In this document: positions 1-13,020 of the stretch, one piece after another
How the letters are laid out: each line of letters opens with the position of its first letter
How positions within the stretch are numbered: position 1 is the stretch's first letter
Assembly (NCBI GenBank): GCA_947172415.1
Contig: OX359201.1
Coordinates: 4,278,001-4,342,000, forward strand
Length of the DNA: 64,000 nt
Direction: 5' to 3'
Source: Chondrosia reniformis
Taxonomy: Eukaryota > Porifera > Demospongiae > Chondrillida > Chondrillidae
Translations under genes and position numbers: made by a program
The notes under the pieces: generated by a model
Seen by the model: the letters and a program-made list of their open reading frames with translations, nothing else
What the model was told of the DNA's origin: nothing
Databases searched by the model: none

Positions 1-149
1 GGGCCATTCGAAACTAAGAGGAAAGATATAATGTAGTCATAAATTTTCAGCCATAAAATGTGACATATATTTAACGTTTGAAATTAAGGAACCTAAGAGT
101 GCAAACTTTTGGGATCCAAAAGCATTTGAATCTGGGTTTATCCTTCTCA

Positions 150-330
150 TTTAAGTCTACGAAGGTACAATGAGTTGATGGAGAGAACAAAAGCCCACCT
201 AGTGGGAACCAGACTCTCACACTGCCACTGAAAAAGATGTTTGAGCTGTAGACCTGTTCAGGGAATCCATCAGTACAGTACACAATGTAAGTTTGGATTT
301 CAGTTTTACCCATTGACCTGTTGCACTTTT
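150..330 (-). mobile_element. Degenerate fold-back element with hammerhead-like core (copy A)
   Basis: On the minus strand positions 278-246 read CTGTA, then CTGATGG, a decayed middle, then GTC and TACAG. CTGTA pairs with TACAG as hammerhead stem I. The last A of CTGATGA is changed and the CGAAAC box is damaged, so this copy should be inactive. The surrounding sequence (gggaaccagactctc, then a CACT-AAAAAGATG block) matches the element at 12090-12300 in the same orientation, so both belong to one family. It lies in the 3' part of the ATP13A1 gene. Confidence 0.5.
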
Positions 331-454
331 CAAGAGACGAGTGGGTGGGGTAAATCCCGAGTTAAAGGATTTTTAACATGTACATTGTACTGTGTAGTGT
401 CAAATTACAGTTAGGTGTGGTCTTCAGATGCAGTGATACTTTATCTAAACTCAC

Positions 455-3400
455 ATCTGAAGGAAAAGGAACTACTTCTAGGGATTCACTTAGCTCTGGA
501 ACAATTCCAGATGCTAAGAACATCACCAGACCTACTGTTGCTAGGAGACAATAGAGCAAAGGCTTATTATCTTTCAACCCCACCATAAAAGGCTCTCCCT
601 ATAGAAAGGTATATAAGTGTGTGTCATAGAAAAACAGTTTAGAATGAACTCTTTGTGAACAATTAAGTTGGTAAATGCTATATGCAGGTTAGCTCACCTG
701 ATAATTGACAATGAAGTTAGATACCTGCATAGTGATAGATAAAATGAACACAGCACTATTAACTATTCCTTGCTCAAAATCCTTCTCCAAATCTACAAAT
801 TCTTCAGAGCTGTAAAAAATAGAACTATATCTTATAAACCTCTGAGACAGCAGGCATGAAGGCTGACTTACAGAGGTTCCAACTGCCTTGCTTGATTAAG
901 AATGAAAATGAGACAGGAGAAATGCACTATGAACTGGAGCAGAACTGTGACACTAGTGAAAGCGTTGAATATAGTAGGCAGAGGTCGCTCTTTGTTAAGG
1001 TACGTCAGAGGCTGGGAAAATATACGTACAAATAAAGATGACACTTAGACATAAAATGATGACTATACAATACTTCTTCCATAAATAGATATTAACCGTC
1101 CTTCCTAGTAACTCTCAATAGAAACATAAAATTTATCACTTTTGTATTTTGTATGTACCTTTGACTGGGAAATGAAGAGAAAGCAAACTGCTATCAAGAT
1201 TCCTTGAATTGTATATTGGCTAATGGAAGGATAAAAAAGGCCCTTAACTCTAATACCTATAGTAATCATCACATGTTTAATTGAAATCAGAATAATGTAT
1301 TATATACATCTTAAGACTCTTTCCCACACCATACTACACTGTTAATGGCTTGAATGACTACTGCAGTATTAGAAGGTGTCAACATAGACTACAGCCCAGA
1401 GGCTATACATGTAAAAATTAATTACCCTTACCATAATTAGAGTTTTTCTGTGCAAAGGGAAATAAATATTAGAGGTGTCACTTTTAAAGTCACACAGTAA
1501 TTTTGTAAATAGTACCATGGTGACCTTTGGAAATGGAGGCACCTACACCTCTCAAAATGAACAAAGTTTACAATTTCCATGCACACACATATCAACATCA
1601 GGTTATTGAGGCTATTGAATTCTCCCTCGCCACTTGCATTGTAACAGAAACGAGAACCAGAGGGTACATGTAAGCAAAGAGGTGATAGAGTGGCAGAACA
1701 TCAAGACATCGGTACACTCCTAGGAGAGGAGAATGATGTCATCCGGAGAATGCAGCTTGCAAAATGGACATTTCAGAAGATGTTTTGGCTGTTTGCAGGG
1801 ATTAGGGCTTCACTAAGTCTCAAGGTCAGGCTTATGAATACCTTTGTATATCCAGTCCTATTGTATGAGTGTGGCACATGGGGGCTCACAGTAGTGCTAA
1901 CAGAGAAGCTACGTATGTGCACTACACAGGTGACACCTGCGAGTGATGGCAGGTCCCAGCACATCAGTAACACGCACTACTATACAGGTCACACCACAGC
2001 TGCATAATGTAAGTAGTGTAGAATACTTACGTATCACTAAATTTGACTCCTTCCAAATAGAGTACACTTTGTGAATATGCCAACACCAAAGCATTTAATG
2101 CCAATATCTTAAACATTTGTTGAGTTGTAACAAGAGTACACCTTCCTAATCTGATCAGGTGACACACTAGAGAAATAGGCAGTGCAGCACAAATCACACA
2201 TATACAGTACATGTGTATAATCTTCATGATTCCCACAATAATGAACTCATACGCAATCAGACATATTGCATATTCCGTATATCTAAAATTTAGTCTTTAC
2301 ATATACGTACGTACATCACTGAATCTGCTACCCTATAATATACATAACTAAGCTAACATTCATATAGTTGATAAGTGATAAGTGTATATTCTTAATCCAG
2401 GCTTCAAGTATTAAATACATTCAATGTACATGTACAGTACGTATATATATATATTTACTTGGAATCTGTATGTCTTTAACACCCTAAAGATGGGGAGGTC
2501 ATCCTATTCACTTACCACAAGATATGCTGGAGTGTTTACTGGTGAATGGGCTGGCTATGGATGCATCTCCCAGTTTAACCGGTTGCACACCACCACTACT
2601 GAGGTCTTCATTCAGCTGGCTGCGGAGCAGTCCCTGTGTGTATGGACCATGCAACCCTACACAGGTCACATGCTATGTTAGACACTGACATACACCTACC
2701 AGCTGGTCATTCAGCGGCTTCCCTGAGGAACTAGTCTGCCCAGGTTTGCTGGCGGGCCTAGGAGGTCTTGCAGAGAGCAGTTTTGGTTTCCTTTCACCTG
2801 GTAAAGTGACCGGGGCTCCACTCAATAAAGCCACACCTCCAAATTAAAATAGGCAGCGGTTAAGTAAAATAAAATTCACTCTTACAATACATTTATCGAA
2901 TGTGAGCAAAAATAAAACAAACTTCCCTATCCAAAATAATCTTACCAACGTGTGCATGCTTCAATGCTCCAACATCATTGGTCCCGTCACCACACATTAG
3001 AGTGACATTGCCAAGCTTCTTCAAGTCAGTGATAACAAACTGCTTCTGTTTTGGGGTCATACGAGCAAAAACACAAATCAGCTGCAAAACTGAATCAACT
3101 TGGCTGAGCGACTTCAAATACTGCAGTCCCTGCCGTTCAAAGGACTAGCATAAAAGACACCAACCACTGCAACATGACAAGTGACTTTGCAACTTACTTC
3201 TCCAGTAATACACAAGTCATACTCTGGGGTAATCTCTTTCAAATTGGCATATGAAAAGGTAGAGATTACTTTGCCGTCAGTAGCCTTCCAGCACCATTCT
3301 GAAGGATTATCTATTGAATCAGAGAGGAGAGACAAAGGTTATGGCTATAAATTAGCCAGAGCTTCTCTTCAAATATAAATACCATCCATTTTGGATAAGA

Positions 3401-6400
3401 TGACTGTATCTTTCTTGGAAATATTAAGTTCCTTTGCAATATGACAAGCTGTCAGAGGGTTATCCCCTGTAATCATAACAGCCTACATGAATAACAAAGA
3501 AGTAAAAACTGATTTAAAGGTACTTTATGCATGATGATTGGAGCCGTAAATGTAGTCAAGGAAATCAAGAATTACACACTGAAGAGGCAATTTCAATTCA
3601 CACAGTTCATCACCACAAACTAATGAACAGACACGGTAATAAAAGGCATACAAACACTATATATGGTACATAATAACAATTTCACAAGGCAAACTTATTG
3701 AGACATAATCAATAAGTCGGTACATTAACCTTATAAAGCTAATCACTCACACGATGAGATGACTCAGTGATAGATTTCATACTCTCCTTTGTGTCCAGCT
3801 TGATAGGACTGGTGGCTACTAGGAATCCTACAAAGTCTAAAGCACACTCCGTCTCCTCACGATGTACCCTATCAGCCTGTATAGGCCCAAGCACATCATA
3901 ACGGTCAGTTGGAACAAAGTTAAGGACATACATATATAGAATAGATATTATATTCAACGGTAGTAGTATGAAATACTCAAATTGAGATAATTGATCACCA
4001 TACACATCAACTTTACACTGTAGTACGCACTTATCTAGTAGGTAGGTGCAGAACATAGGGCCCATGCAAAAAAATGAGTGAAGCTATTTATTATGCTTGC
4101 CTCTGTTCCTGTCAATGTACCCATTTCCTTGAAACCCAGGGCTAACACACGAAAGCCCTCTCTGGAAAGTTCAGTATACAAGTGATCATAATAACCTGGC
4201 ACCTCCTTAAACTGTAATAAAGAATCAGATAAAATGAGCTATAGTAGGAGCAATAGTATATAGTATTAAAAGAGTAAAAGTCAATATTTTGGAATTGAAT
4301 TGTTATTTTCAGGGCTGCATGGGGAGGGGCATTGCCCTCCCAAACAACTTCCTATAGAGAACATGAACTTCAATACTGTTTCAGACACCCTCATACCTTG
4401 CCCCACCCCCAAAATTTAAATTTTTATTTTGCTTTCCCCTATTGGCCTCAAGTTCTGAGAGCAGCACTTTTTACAAACTACCAAACCATCAGAGACAGTG
4501 ATGGAGGTGGTTCATCAGTGCGAGTATACTGCATGAATGTAATTGTACTGCTAACCATTGGCTTCAGGACCTCAGCTGCACCTTTAACTGTGGCCACATA
4601 CTTTACTGAAGAGGAGCCTTGAGTTTGCTGAGAGCAGAGTACTGACATTCTCTTCAGCTGGCTTGAAAAATGAAAATGGCGTACAATTTTATAAGAGTGC
4701 TTCCGATTATTCTGAGGATAGACCATATTATCTGCAAATAATGAAATTAAGCAGTTATATACCATTGAACAATATATCCTTAGCCTGTTCACACTTTTAG
4801 TGATGTTCCAGCTGATAGCTCTAATTGCTGCCTTCTCAATGGGGTCGCCCACCAGATCCTCCAACTGTACTAGCGTGTGGCAGGTAGCCAACACAGTCTG
4901 AGTGGTCAGTGGGCAGTCACAAGCAGTTGTGATGCTGCTGGGCTCCAGAGTGTCCACTCCAGCCACTCCACTGATGACCAGAGACTGGCTTGTCAAGGTA
5001 CCCGTTTTATCAAAACAACAAAAATCCACCTTTCCAGCAAATGGGATACGGAATGGCTCAGTGCAAAAAATACCTACATATTGTTATGAATTAAATCCAC
5101 CAACTTTAAGAGCAAACAAAAGTGTGGTAATGTAAACCATACATTACATATGCATACGTATAATTTTGATCCATATACCCTAGGCTGCATGCATTTTAAT
5201 TGCCAGCGTCTAATTATTGTGAACTGCAAAAGGGTGAAATATTCCCTAAATGTTAACTGCTATTACATCCTACTTAAGTGGTCACATGTGAACCTATGTA
5301 TGACATCATTCCAAACAGGTGTTTAAGAAATTCGACACTGAATATAAGTTTTACATTGTACATCCTTTAAAACTATAGCTACCAAAACCTATAGCACAGC
5401 TCTATCACTGAGAGAAATAATTGCATTTTTCTACAGTAAATCTCTTAATAAAATAAAAATGAACTTACTGCATCCAGTACAAGTAAAAAGTATTTCACTA
5501 ACCAAGAAGCCATCAATAATCTAAATACAGTATTAGACTCACCAAGCTTAGTTAAAGCAATAAGAGAATTATTCACTGCTAAAGACAATTCTATAGGCAG
5601 CTCAGGAGGCACCACTGATGTTACAATTAGTACACATTCCAGTAATAACTTGTATTTACTGCGTGTTGGGTCTTCCGTCCCTGCATTTTGGGATAAGGAA
5701 TGGCATGGCACAACATAAATATTAGTGCTACATATATACGTATATAGGATACATGTAGGCACAATATATACGTATATAGGATACATGTAGGCACAATATA
5801 TACGTAGCATACATGTAGGTACAATATATACGTAGGATACATGTAGGTACATAATGAGACAAGCCAGTGTGTAAACACTTGTAGCACAGAGCCAAAAATG
5901 CACCACACTACAGTAAGGCAGCATATGATTGCTGATGGAGCGTGATAAGAGAGGATTCTTCAAACAAAATGGCAGTGGATTTACAGACCTGTAGAATGTT
6001 TATAGTATTCCTCTATTAACAAAAAATGGTAGCAAAATTGTGAAAAAGTGAAATATGAATAATTAATTTTTACTTTTACTTTTAGTTTTACTTTAATAAT
6101 GACCATGGTTTACTGTCGACATTCACAACTGTAGACATACATACATTGTTAACCTCTCAGAAAACTGTATAGAAAACATCACCCCACGTGTGTCATGTAA
6201 ATCCACATAACAATTATAAACTGAATGCATTGCTCTCACCTTTAACCCAAACATATCCGGCAGCTACTAGAGCAAACAGGAGGAGGAACAGGATAAAGAC
6301 GAAGCTCTCCAATGTGTTGGCAGTTACTCTTTTGACGCTATAAATGATTGTTCTCATTAGCTGTCCTTGAGAGGTACTGAATGCCGTCCTCAACACATAT

Positions 6401-9400
6401 CCAATGCATCCACCATCAGGAGCTACAGAGGTTTATGATAATTAATAATAGGAGTGAATGGACCGAACAAAATTCGTTTAGCAAATTTGCATATAGCATT
6501 GCATGTGCATTCCTTAATCCAGTGCATGGCTGATTTCTGCTGTTGATTTCCATTTAAATATTTAACAAGAAAAAAGATAGTTTTAAAGTTGTGTAGTGTT
6601 TTGTAAGGCACAATATTTTAATTATGACGAGTACAAGTCCTTAGTTTAAATAAATAACTTAAAATACAGCTAAATAACAGTCTTATAACAATAAAAGTTT
6701 CAGCATTAAGATGTTTATTGTTCATACAAACATTACATTTTATACAACATATACTTACTAGGGTAAGTATGTGTACAACTACATACAGTACACATACATA
6801 CTACGTACCTTTAGGTAGTGGTTTTAGAGGGGTAGGTGTGTGTAGTACTACTTTTGTACCACCTGATACTACATGGAGCTTTGCATCTGTGTCATAGTCA
6901 AAACATCTTTTTTCTTGTAGTGATGAGATTGGTTCCTACAAAATTATAAGGTTTATGTACTTGTCCTACTCTTAAAAAGTGCTTGTGGAAAGGACAAGTT
7001 TAATTAATGAATCACACACTGTTGCAAGGAGAAATGTAGCACTATCCCTACAAACAGACATTGCGATGCATCTAACTAGTGTCACTTGCCTTTATCTGTG
7101 GTACTGATTCTCCAGTTAGGAGAGATTCGTCTACAATACATTGCCCGTGTAGGAGAAGGACATCGCAGGACACTGGGTTATCCTGACTGCTAGCTACATG
7201 AAGAGAATATGTTGCAATACAGTACAGTGTGTATGTATGTACATACAGGTACGCACTTGGGTATACAGGTGTGTACGTGTGTAGGCGCTTACTAATGGAG
7301 ATGATGTCTCCTGGAAGGACCTCGTCACTTCTTACTCTTATCCACTTCCTCTTGCGATAGACCTAAGTATAGTTAAAAGTGACAGTTAGAATTCTTAAAT
7401 ATTCAAGTACTTGCAACATGTAGTTGAACCACATCTAGAACCTTTACCAGATAAGAACTGTTCATAGTTATAAATGGCCAACAGTGGCCTGGCAATCCTT
7501 AACATCAGCCAACACACAATGTGGATTCATTCGTAAAAGAACTTTTCATAACAACCACAGTTTATCTTACCTGAACAGGATATGGCTTCGTGTTCATACT
7601 CTTTATCATTAACTGATTTCTTTGTTGCTGGATACGAAAAAACATATAAAGTCAAGTCTTACATTGTGAGGACTATAAAGGAAAAGTTAGATCTTATCAA
7701 ATAAGTAATGGTTTACATATTACAGACACTATATCCTATAAAGATGTGTGGGGTATATATCTTCTTTCTTGCTGCTCTGTGTATGTGTCTATTCGTGAAC
7801 TGAATCAGAACTATTGCGTCTTTAAACTTGCATAGTGATCGCTATAAAGAAGTGTGATTAAGTTATGGGACTGCAATGGACAGGTCAACTCATCACATTT
7901 GTCCCCAAATAAGAAGAATGGTAATGGAGCAATGCCTAATATGTGTATACTCTACAATAGAGAGGCTGGTCATCATAGATGCTATTAAGGCAATAAGCAA
8001 CTGTATGCATTTAGATGGAACAAATGAAATAGCAAAATCTGCAAAACTTTCACACTCACTTGTTTCACAATAATGCCTTCAAACACCACCAACATGACAA
8101 GTGTAAATACACTGTAATACCAGTACTCATCCAGACACCAAAGGCCGACACAAAAGACTTGAAAGACAAAGAATGGGGCACTAGCCCTCTCCTTGAACAT
8201 GGTCATAAAATCTGGAATATCAATTTCTATCCTGTGGAAGTGGTAACATTAATTTATATACGTACATACCATCAGTAAATGTTCCCTAATTTATCTATAG
8301 GCTATTAGTCATAGGAGTTAGGTGAAGGAATTACTCAATCCAGCCACCATACCTGTTTAATCCATACTTCTTTTTGAGGACTTCAACCTCCTCGTCGCTC
8401 TGAAAGCCCTGATGATTTAGGTACTTTTGCAGGGGGTCACTGAGATTAAACTTGACAGCTTCAAACTCAACACCTGTAAACATGTATCTTATCTTCTGGA
8501 ACACAAACCAGACAGTAACATCTCCAGAGTGTGGATCCTGAAGTGGGAAAGGTAGCAACCAAGTGAAGATGAAATTGTCACAAAAGTTGTTACTCAAAGT
8601 GACATTTAATATTGCTTTAGGGTAAGTCATATAAAGAAGTACCAACTGTCTCTTCTAGCAACACAAGTCTCATAAGAACACCTTACCACAGTTCGCTTGA
8701 GGGTTATCAATTCAGTAGAACCATTGTTTGGTGTAGGCACCACCATTACCAAGCTGGCTTGGCTGATACTGGCTACCTGTATATACACATAGAACAACAT
8801 TACGGCTGATATTGGCTACCTGTATATATATATACACATAGAACAACATTACGGCTGATATTGGCTACCTGTATATATACACATAGAACAACATTACGGC
8901 TGATATTGGCTACCTGTACGTATATATACACATAGAACAACATTATGGCTGATATTGGCTACCTGTATATATATACACATAGAACAACATTACGGCTGAT
9001 ATTGGCTACCTATATATATACACACATAGAACAACATTACGGCTGATATTGGCTACCTGTATATATACACATAGAACAACATTACGGCTGATATTGGCTA
9101 CCTGTATATATATACACGTAGAACAATATTACGGCTGATATTGGCTACCTGTATATATATACACGTAGAACAACATTACGGCTGATATTGGCTACCTGTA
9201 TATATACACATAGAACAACATTACGGCTGATATTGGCTACCTGTATATATATACACATAGAACAACATTACGGCTGATACTGGCTACCTGTATATATATA
9301 CACATAGAACAACATTACGGCTGATACTGGCTACCTGTATATATACACATTACGGCTGATACTGGCTACCTGTATATATACACATAGAACAACATTACGG

Positions 9401-11517
9401 CTGATACTGGCTACCTGTATATATACACATAGAACAACATTACGGCTGATACTGGCTACCTGTATATATATACACATAGAACAACATTACGGCCGATATT
9501 GGCTACCTGTATATATACACACATAGAACAACATTACGGCTGATATTGGCTACCTATATATATATACACATAGAACAACATTACGGCTGATATTGGCTAC
9601 CTGTATATATACACATAGAACAACATTACGGCTGATATTGGCTACCTGTATATATATACACGTAGAACAATATTACGGCTGATATTGGCTACCTGTATAT
9701 ATATACACGTAGAACAACATTACGGCTGATACTGGCTACCTGTATATATACACATAGAACAACATTACGGCTGATATTGGCTACCTGTATATATATACAC
9801 ATAGAACAACATTACGGCTGATACTGGCTACCTGTATATATATACACATAGAACAACATTACGGCTGATACTGGCTACCTGTATATATATACACATAGAA
9901 CAACATTACGGCTGATATTGGCTACCTGTATATATATACACATAGAACAACATTACGGCTGATACTGGCTACCTGTATATATATACACATAGAACAACAT
10001 TACGGCTGATATTGGCTACCTGTATATATACACATAGAACAACATTATGGCTGATACTGGCTACCTGTATATATATACACATAGAACAACATTACGGCTG
10101 ACACTGGCTACCTGTATATATACACATAGAACAACATTATGGCTGATACTGGCTACCTGTATATATATACACATAGAACAACATTACGGCTGATATTGGC
10201 TACCTGTATATATATACACATAGAACAACATTACGGCTGATACTGGCTACCTGTATATATATACACATAGAACAACATTACGGCTGATATTGGCTACCTG
10301 TATATATACACATAGAACAACATTATGGCTGATACTGGCTACCTGTATATATACACACATAGAACAACATCACGGCTGATATTGGCTACCTGTATATATA
10401 CACATAGAACAACATTATGGCTGATACTGGCTACCTGTATATATATACACATAGAACAACATTACGGCTGATATTGGCTACCTGTATATATACACATAGA
10501 ACAACATTATGGCTGATACTGGCTACCTGTATATATATACACATAGAACAACATTATGGCTGATACTGGCTACCTGTATATATACACATTACGGCTGATA
10601 CTGGCTACCTGTATATATACACATAGAACAACATTACGGCTGATACTGGCTACCTGTATATATACACATAGAACAACATTACGGCTGATACTGGCTACCT
10701 GTATATATATACACATAGAACAACATTACGGCCGATATTGGCTACCTGTATATATACACATAGAACAACATTACGGCTGATATTGGCTACCTGTATATAT
10801 ATACACATAAAACAACATTACGGCTGATACTGGCTACCTGTATATATATACACATAGAACAACATTACAGCTGATACTGGCTACCTGTATATATACATAG
10901 AACATTACTTGAGACCACCATCCTTTTATCAATGTAAACTGAAACATAATGGATACAATATACATAGTAATGGAATATATCTAAACGAGTACGTACTGTT
11001 GAATATTGCTCATGATTCAAGATGCAGAACATGCTCAAATCCACACAATCCCAAATAACATTGTCAATGAGGCTAAGTACCGTACCTCATAGCGACACAA
11101 TAGCGCTAACAGCAAGAACAAGTGAAAGTCTTGTTCTAGACATTAATCACCTGAGTGCTGCAGTGGTACTCATCAAAAAATTAGAACTTAAACATTTAGT
11201 CGACTATAATTAGGTAGACTAAAATGCTAAGGTGGTAGGCAGCGTTCCCCTCTCAACCTACTTACCTTTCTGCAGGTCAACATTGCTCGAAACGGAACAG
11301 ACCAAACGCAAAACAAAGCAGTTAACGAATGAAGACTGGCAACTATGGACGAGCCTAATAAAATTGGAAAGTAATCTTCCCAATCTATCCAGGCAATTGA
11401 TGCAGCCAAGCATGCGTATATTATGAAGAAAGGCCAAACATATCCATGAAGTAACCAGTGTACAGGAACGAAATACGATATCGACTTAATATCTCCCATT
11501 TTCTTTTCTTCAGCCAT
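455..11517 (-). CDS. ATP13A1: P5A-type ATPase (ATP13A1 family), 24 exons, 3' end outside the window
   Basis: This is an ER P5A-ATPase, a family known to extract mislocalised membrane helices. The exons read continuously for about 1,096 residues against about 1,200 in the human protein. Exons: 11517-11266, 8776-8687, 8537-8353, 8231-8060, 7627-7571, 7362-7293, 7193-7090, 6935-6809, 6422-6240, 5680-5543, 5073-4795, 4731-4556, 4211-4101, 3876-3751, 3482-3383, 3310-3198, 3129-2946, 2836-2700, 2633-2516, 2166-2031, 1219-1159, 1011-872, 809-725, 598-455. Motifs in order: [19 protein letters not shown], the P5A helix signature [10 protein letters not shown], the phosphorylation site DKTGTLT (about 5020-4985), [10 protein letters not shown], and the hinge [11 protein letters not shown]. 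The chosen start ATG (11517) has an A at -3 and G at +4; an upstream in-frame ATG at 11640 is possible. Two introns use GC donors (after 7090 and after 4101). The last ~40 residues lie beyond position 1. Confidence 0.95.
1690..1915 (+). mobile_element. Non-LTR retrotransposon relic, C-terminal end of reverse transcriptase
   Basis: The plus-strand frame encodes a stretch with [12 protein letters not shown], then [20 protein letters not shown] and TWGLT. This matches the usual pattern at the end of a LINE reverse transcriptase (IxxRIxxAxxxF, then LxxKxxLxxxxVxPVLLYGxETW). There is no start, catalytic core or endonuclease, so it is a short dead fragment. It lies antisense inside the ATP13A1 intron between the exons at 2166-2031 and 1219-1159. 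Confidence 0.6.
5725..5850. repeat. Short tandem repeat, about 30 bp x 4, in an ATP13A1 intron
   Basis: The unit is roughly ATATATACGTATATAGGATACATGTAGGCACA. Later copies lose part of the TATAG tract. It lies just upstream (minus sense) of the exon encoding [10 protein letters not shown] and creates open frames without coding meaning. Confidence 0.8.
8759..10895. repeat. Intronic minisatellite, 46-50 bp unit x about 47, seeded from the exon 2 splice acceptor
   Basis: I counted about 47 copies of GGCTACCTGT. The plus-strand unit is CATAGAACAACATTACGGCT, then GATAYTGGCTACCTG and a variable (TA)n-CACA tract. On the minus strand each unit reads (TA)n-CAG followed by GTAGCCARTATCAGCC, then GTAATG. 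The proximal unit, 8760-8778, is the real acceptor and first bases of ATP13A1 exon 2. The array therefore repeats a working 3' splice site plus the first 16 exon bases, each followed by a GTAATG that resembles a donor. Units differ mainly in TA length and in CTGG versus TTGG; a shortened unit recurs near 9350 and 10590. A plus-strand open frame through the array is an artefact of periodicity. Confidence 0.95.
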
Positions 11518-11889
11518 TTTAGGAGTGTTGGGTAACGATATTGGCGGATTATACAATATGCAGCCCAGTTTATCACATTCGTTTCTAAAGTACAATATAA
11601 GACTTTTGTCATTGTAGATTGAAATGTCGAGTCTGCGCATGGCGTGGTGGATCCTATTTCCTGTGCATAGTTGGGCGAGACACTAGCTATGGGGCAGGTA
11701 AATGGGGTCTAGCACATCTGACTAATCTTGATACGGCTGGATGCTGATCCATTGAATAATACTGAAAAGTCTTAACTTAGATAATTTACTAAATGAAATG
11801 TATAACTAGCTAGGTGTATTTCTAATGCTTGATACAACAGTTAATACACGAATATATACAAAGCTAGCTCGGGACTATCATCTTTATCC

Positions 11890-12045
11890 TTCATATAAAT
11901 AGTGGAAGTAGGAATGGCAGTATTGTGACTGCCAGTCACATCTGGAAGAAGTATCGAAACACGATAGTGTAAGAGGCTAACCATGCAGAAGTGGCATACT
12001 GAAACTCTTATAGCTACATCACTTCTATATGTTTGGACACATCAT
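11890..12045. repeat. Dispersed repeat, copy 1 (second copy at 15290-15455)
   Basis: The two regions share the same order of words: GAAGTAGGAATKGCAGT, then CAGTGACT-like, ACATCTG, AAGTA-CRAAAC, and an ACTTCT-GT-TTTGG block. They are same-strand, diverged copies of one unidentified repeat. Confidence 0.55.
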
Positions 12046-12089
12046 GATAGCTAGAAATCGATGTAAAACAACTATATAATCATCATTGA

Positions 12090-12300
12090 ACTATGGATAT
12101 TACCCATGTCCTCTGAGGAGAACAATGAGCAAAGGGTGGAACTGAAGTTTGCTTAATGGGAACCAGAGTCTCCCCCTAGCCACTCAAAAAGATGGTTGCG
12201 CCATAGACAGCTGTTTCGTCCTTATTATAACTCATCAGTATGGCATACGATGGAAGTTTGAGTGGCTAGTCTGCTAATAAGTACTCCCATAAGCAAAAAG
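12090..12300 (-). mobile_element. MITE-like fold-back element carrying a hammerhead (copy B)
   Basis: CTAGCCACTCAAA (about 12177-12189) is mirrored by TTTGAGTGGCTAG (about 12257-12269). Outside these, CTTAATGGGA on the left corresponds to CCCATAAG on the right. The hammerhead occupies the loop between the arms. No protein is encoded, so it is non-autonomous. It resembles 150-330 directly, and 33055-33375 in having a hammerhead at the centre. Confidence 0.6.
12200..12244 (-). ncRNA. Type I hammerhead ribozyme candidate, core intact (copy B)
   Basis: On the minus strand: GCCATA, CTGATGA, a stem II region, CGAAAC, AGCT, GTC, TATGGC. GCCATA and TATGGC form a perfect six-pair stem I. All core boxes (CUGAUGA, GAAA, GUC cleavage triplet) are present. 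Stem II is imperfect (GTTAT against AGGAC). Stem III is the minimal CAG/CUG palindrome without a real loop. Such short stems III are known from retroelement-linked type I hammerheads, which may need two copies to act together. Confidence 0.75.
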
Positions 12301-12364
12301 CTTGTGATTTCCATATCAGCAGATAAGGCATACAGCCTGTAGTTCAGAGAGCTTCCATAGCTAT

Positions 12365-12690
12365 ATAGGTTTCATGCTATACATATGGGAAATTTAAGAT
12401 TTGGTCCCTTGAATACCATGCATTAGTTGTGTTCAATGTTACACAAGTCACAAACCCTGCATGAATCAAATCTCAGGTTTCAGAGGGCATGACACCTATT
12501 TGAAATTATTTGAACTGCATGCCCGGTTTCAAAAGGTATGAAAGTATAAATTTGGAAAGGGGGCTGTGACAAACTTGAAACCAATGATATTGCTCTATGC
12601 ACATTACTTGAGCACCCTTAGAAACCTGCAGCTGGCTGTTTAAGAAGTTTCAAATAGATTTCATGCCACATATATGAAACCTGAAATTTG
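12365..12690. repeat. Dispersed ~320-bp repeat, copy 1 (partner at 18770-19085)
   Basis: Long matching blocks are shared in the same orientation with 18770-19085: TTTAAGATTTGGTCCC, CTCACAAACCCTGCATG (with small changes), AAATCTCAGGTTTCAGA, and GGAAAGGGGGCTGTGACAAA. I see no coding frame or RNA gene. Simple insertions and deletions separate the copies. Family unknown. Confidence 0.8.
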
Positions 12691-12960
12691 ATCCTGTGAA
12701 AGTTTGGGTAGAACGTAACACCAGAGGGCCTCTTCCTTACAAGTTGGAACATGGATTGTATCTCTCATACCATTATATCCTACAAAACTGGCCAGCTCTA
12801 TCTCAAAGTACAATATTTAATGATATATATATATATAAACTACATAGCAGACCAATTAACAAGGGATTGAGAAGGTCTTAGACTAGCACTGAAGCCACAT
12901 GCAGAGACAAAAACATTCCAGTGCCTATATACAGTGCAAGTTACAATATACTAAGGTAAT

Positions 12961-13020
12961 CTAATATAAATAAATAAATAAATAATATAATATAATATAA
13001 TATAATTAATTAAATAATTC
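12961..13020. repeat. TAAA and TATAA simple repeats
   Basis: About four TAAA units are followed by five TATAA units and a short AATTAATTAAAT tract. Ordinary microsatellite. Confidence 0.9.

Noticed and set aside
2424-2681. 85-codon plus frame
   Set aside because: Antisense shadow of the ATP13A1 exon at 2633-2516 and its flanks.
4310-4460. Purine/pyrimidine-rich stretch with GGGGAGGGGC and CCCCACCCCC
   Set aside because: Possibly an old repeat in an ATP13A1 intron, but I found no second copy in the window to support it.
4510-4530. ACTGATGAACC (minus) as a hammerhead
   Set aside because: It is intron sequence just after an ATP13A1 exon and lacks all other core parts.
10556-10780. 74-codon plus frame with repeating [11 protein letters not shown]-type peptide
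   Set aside because: It follows the minisatellite period through the array inside an ATP13A1 intron; not a gene.
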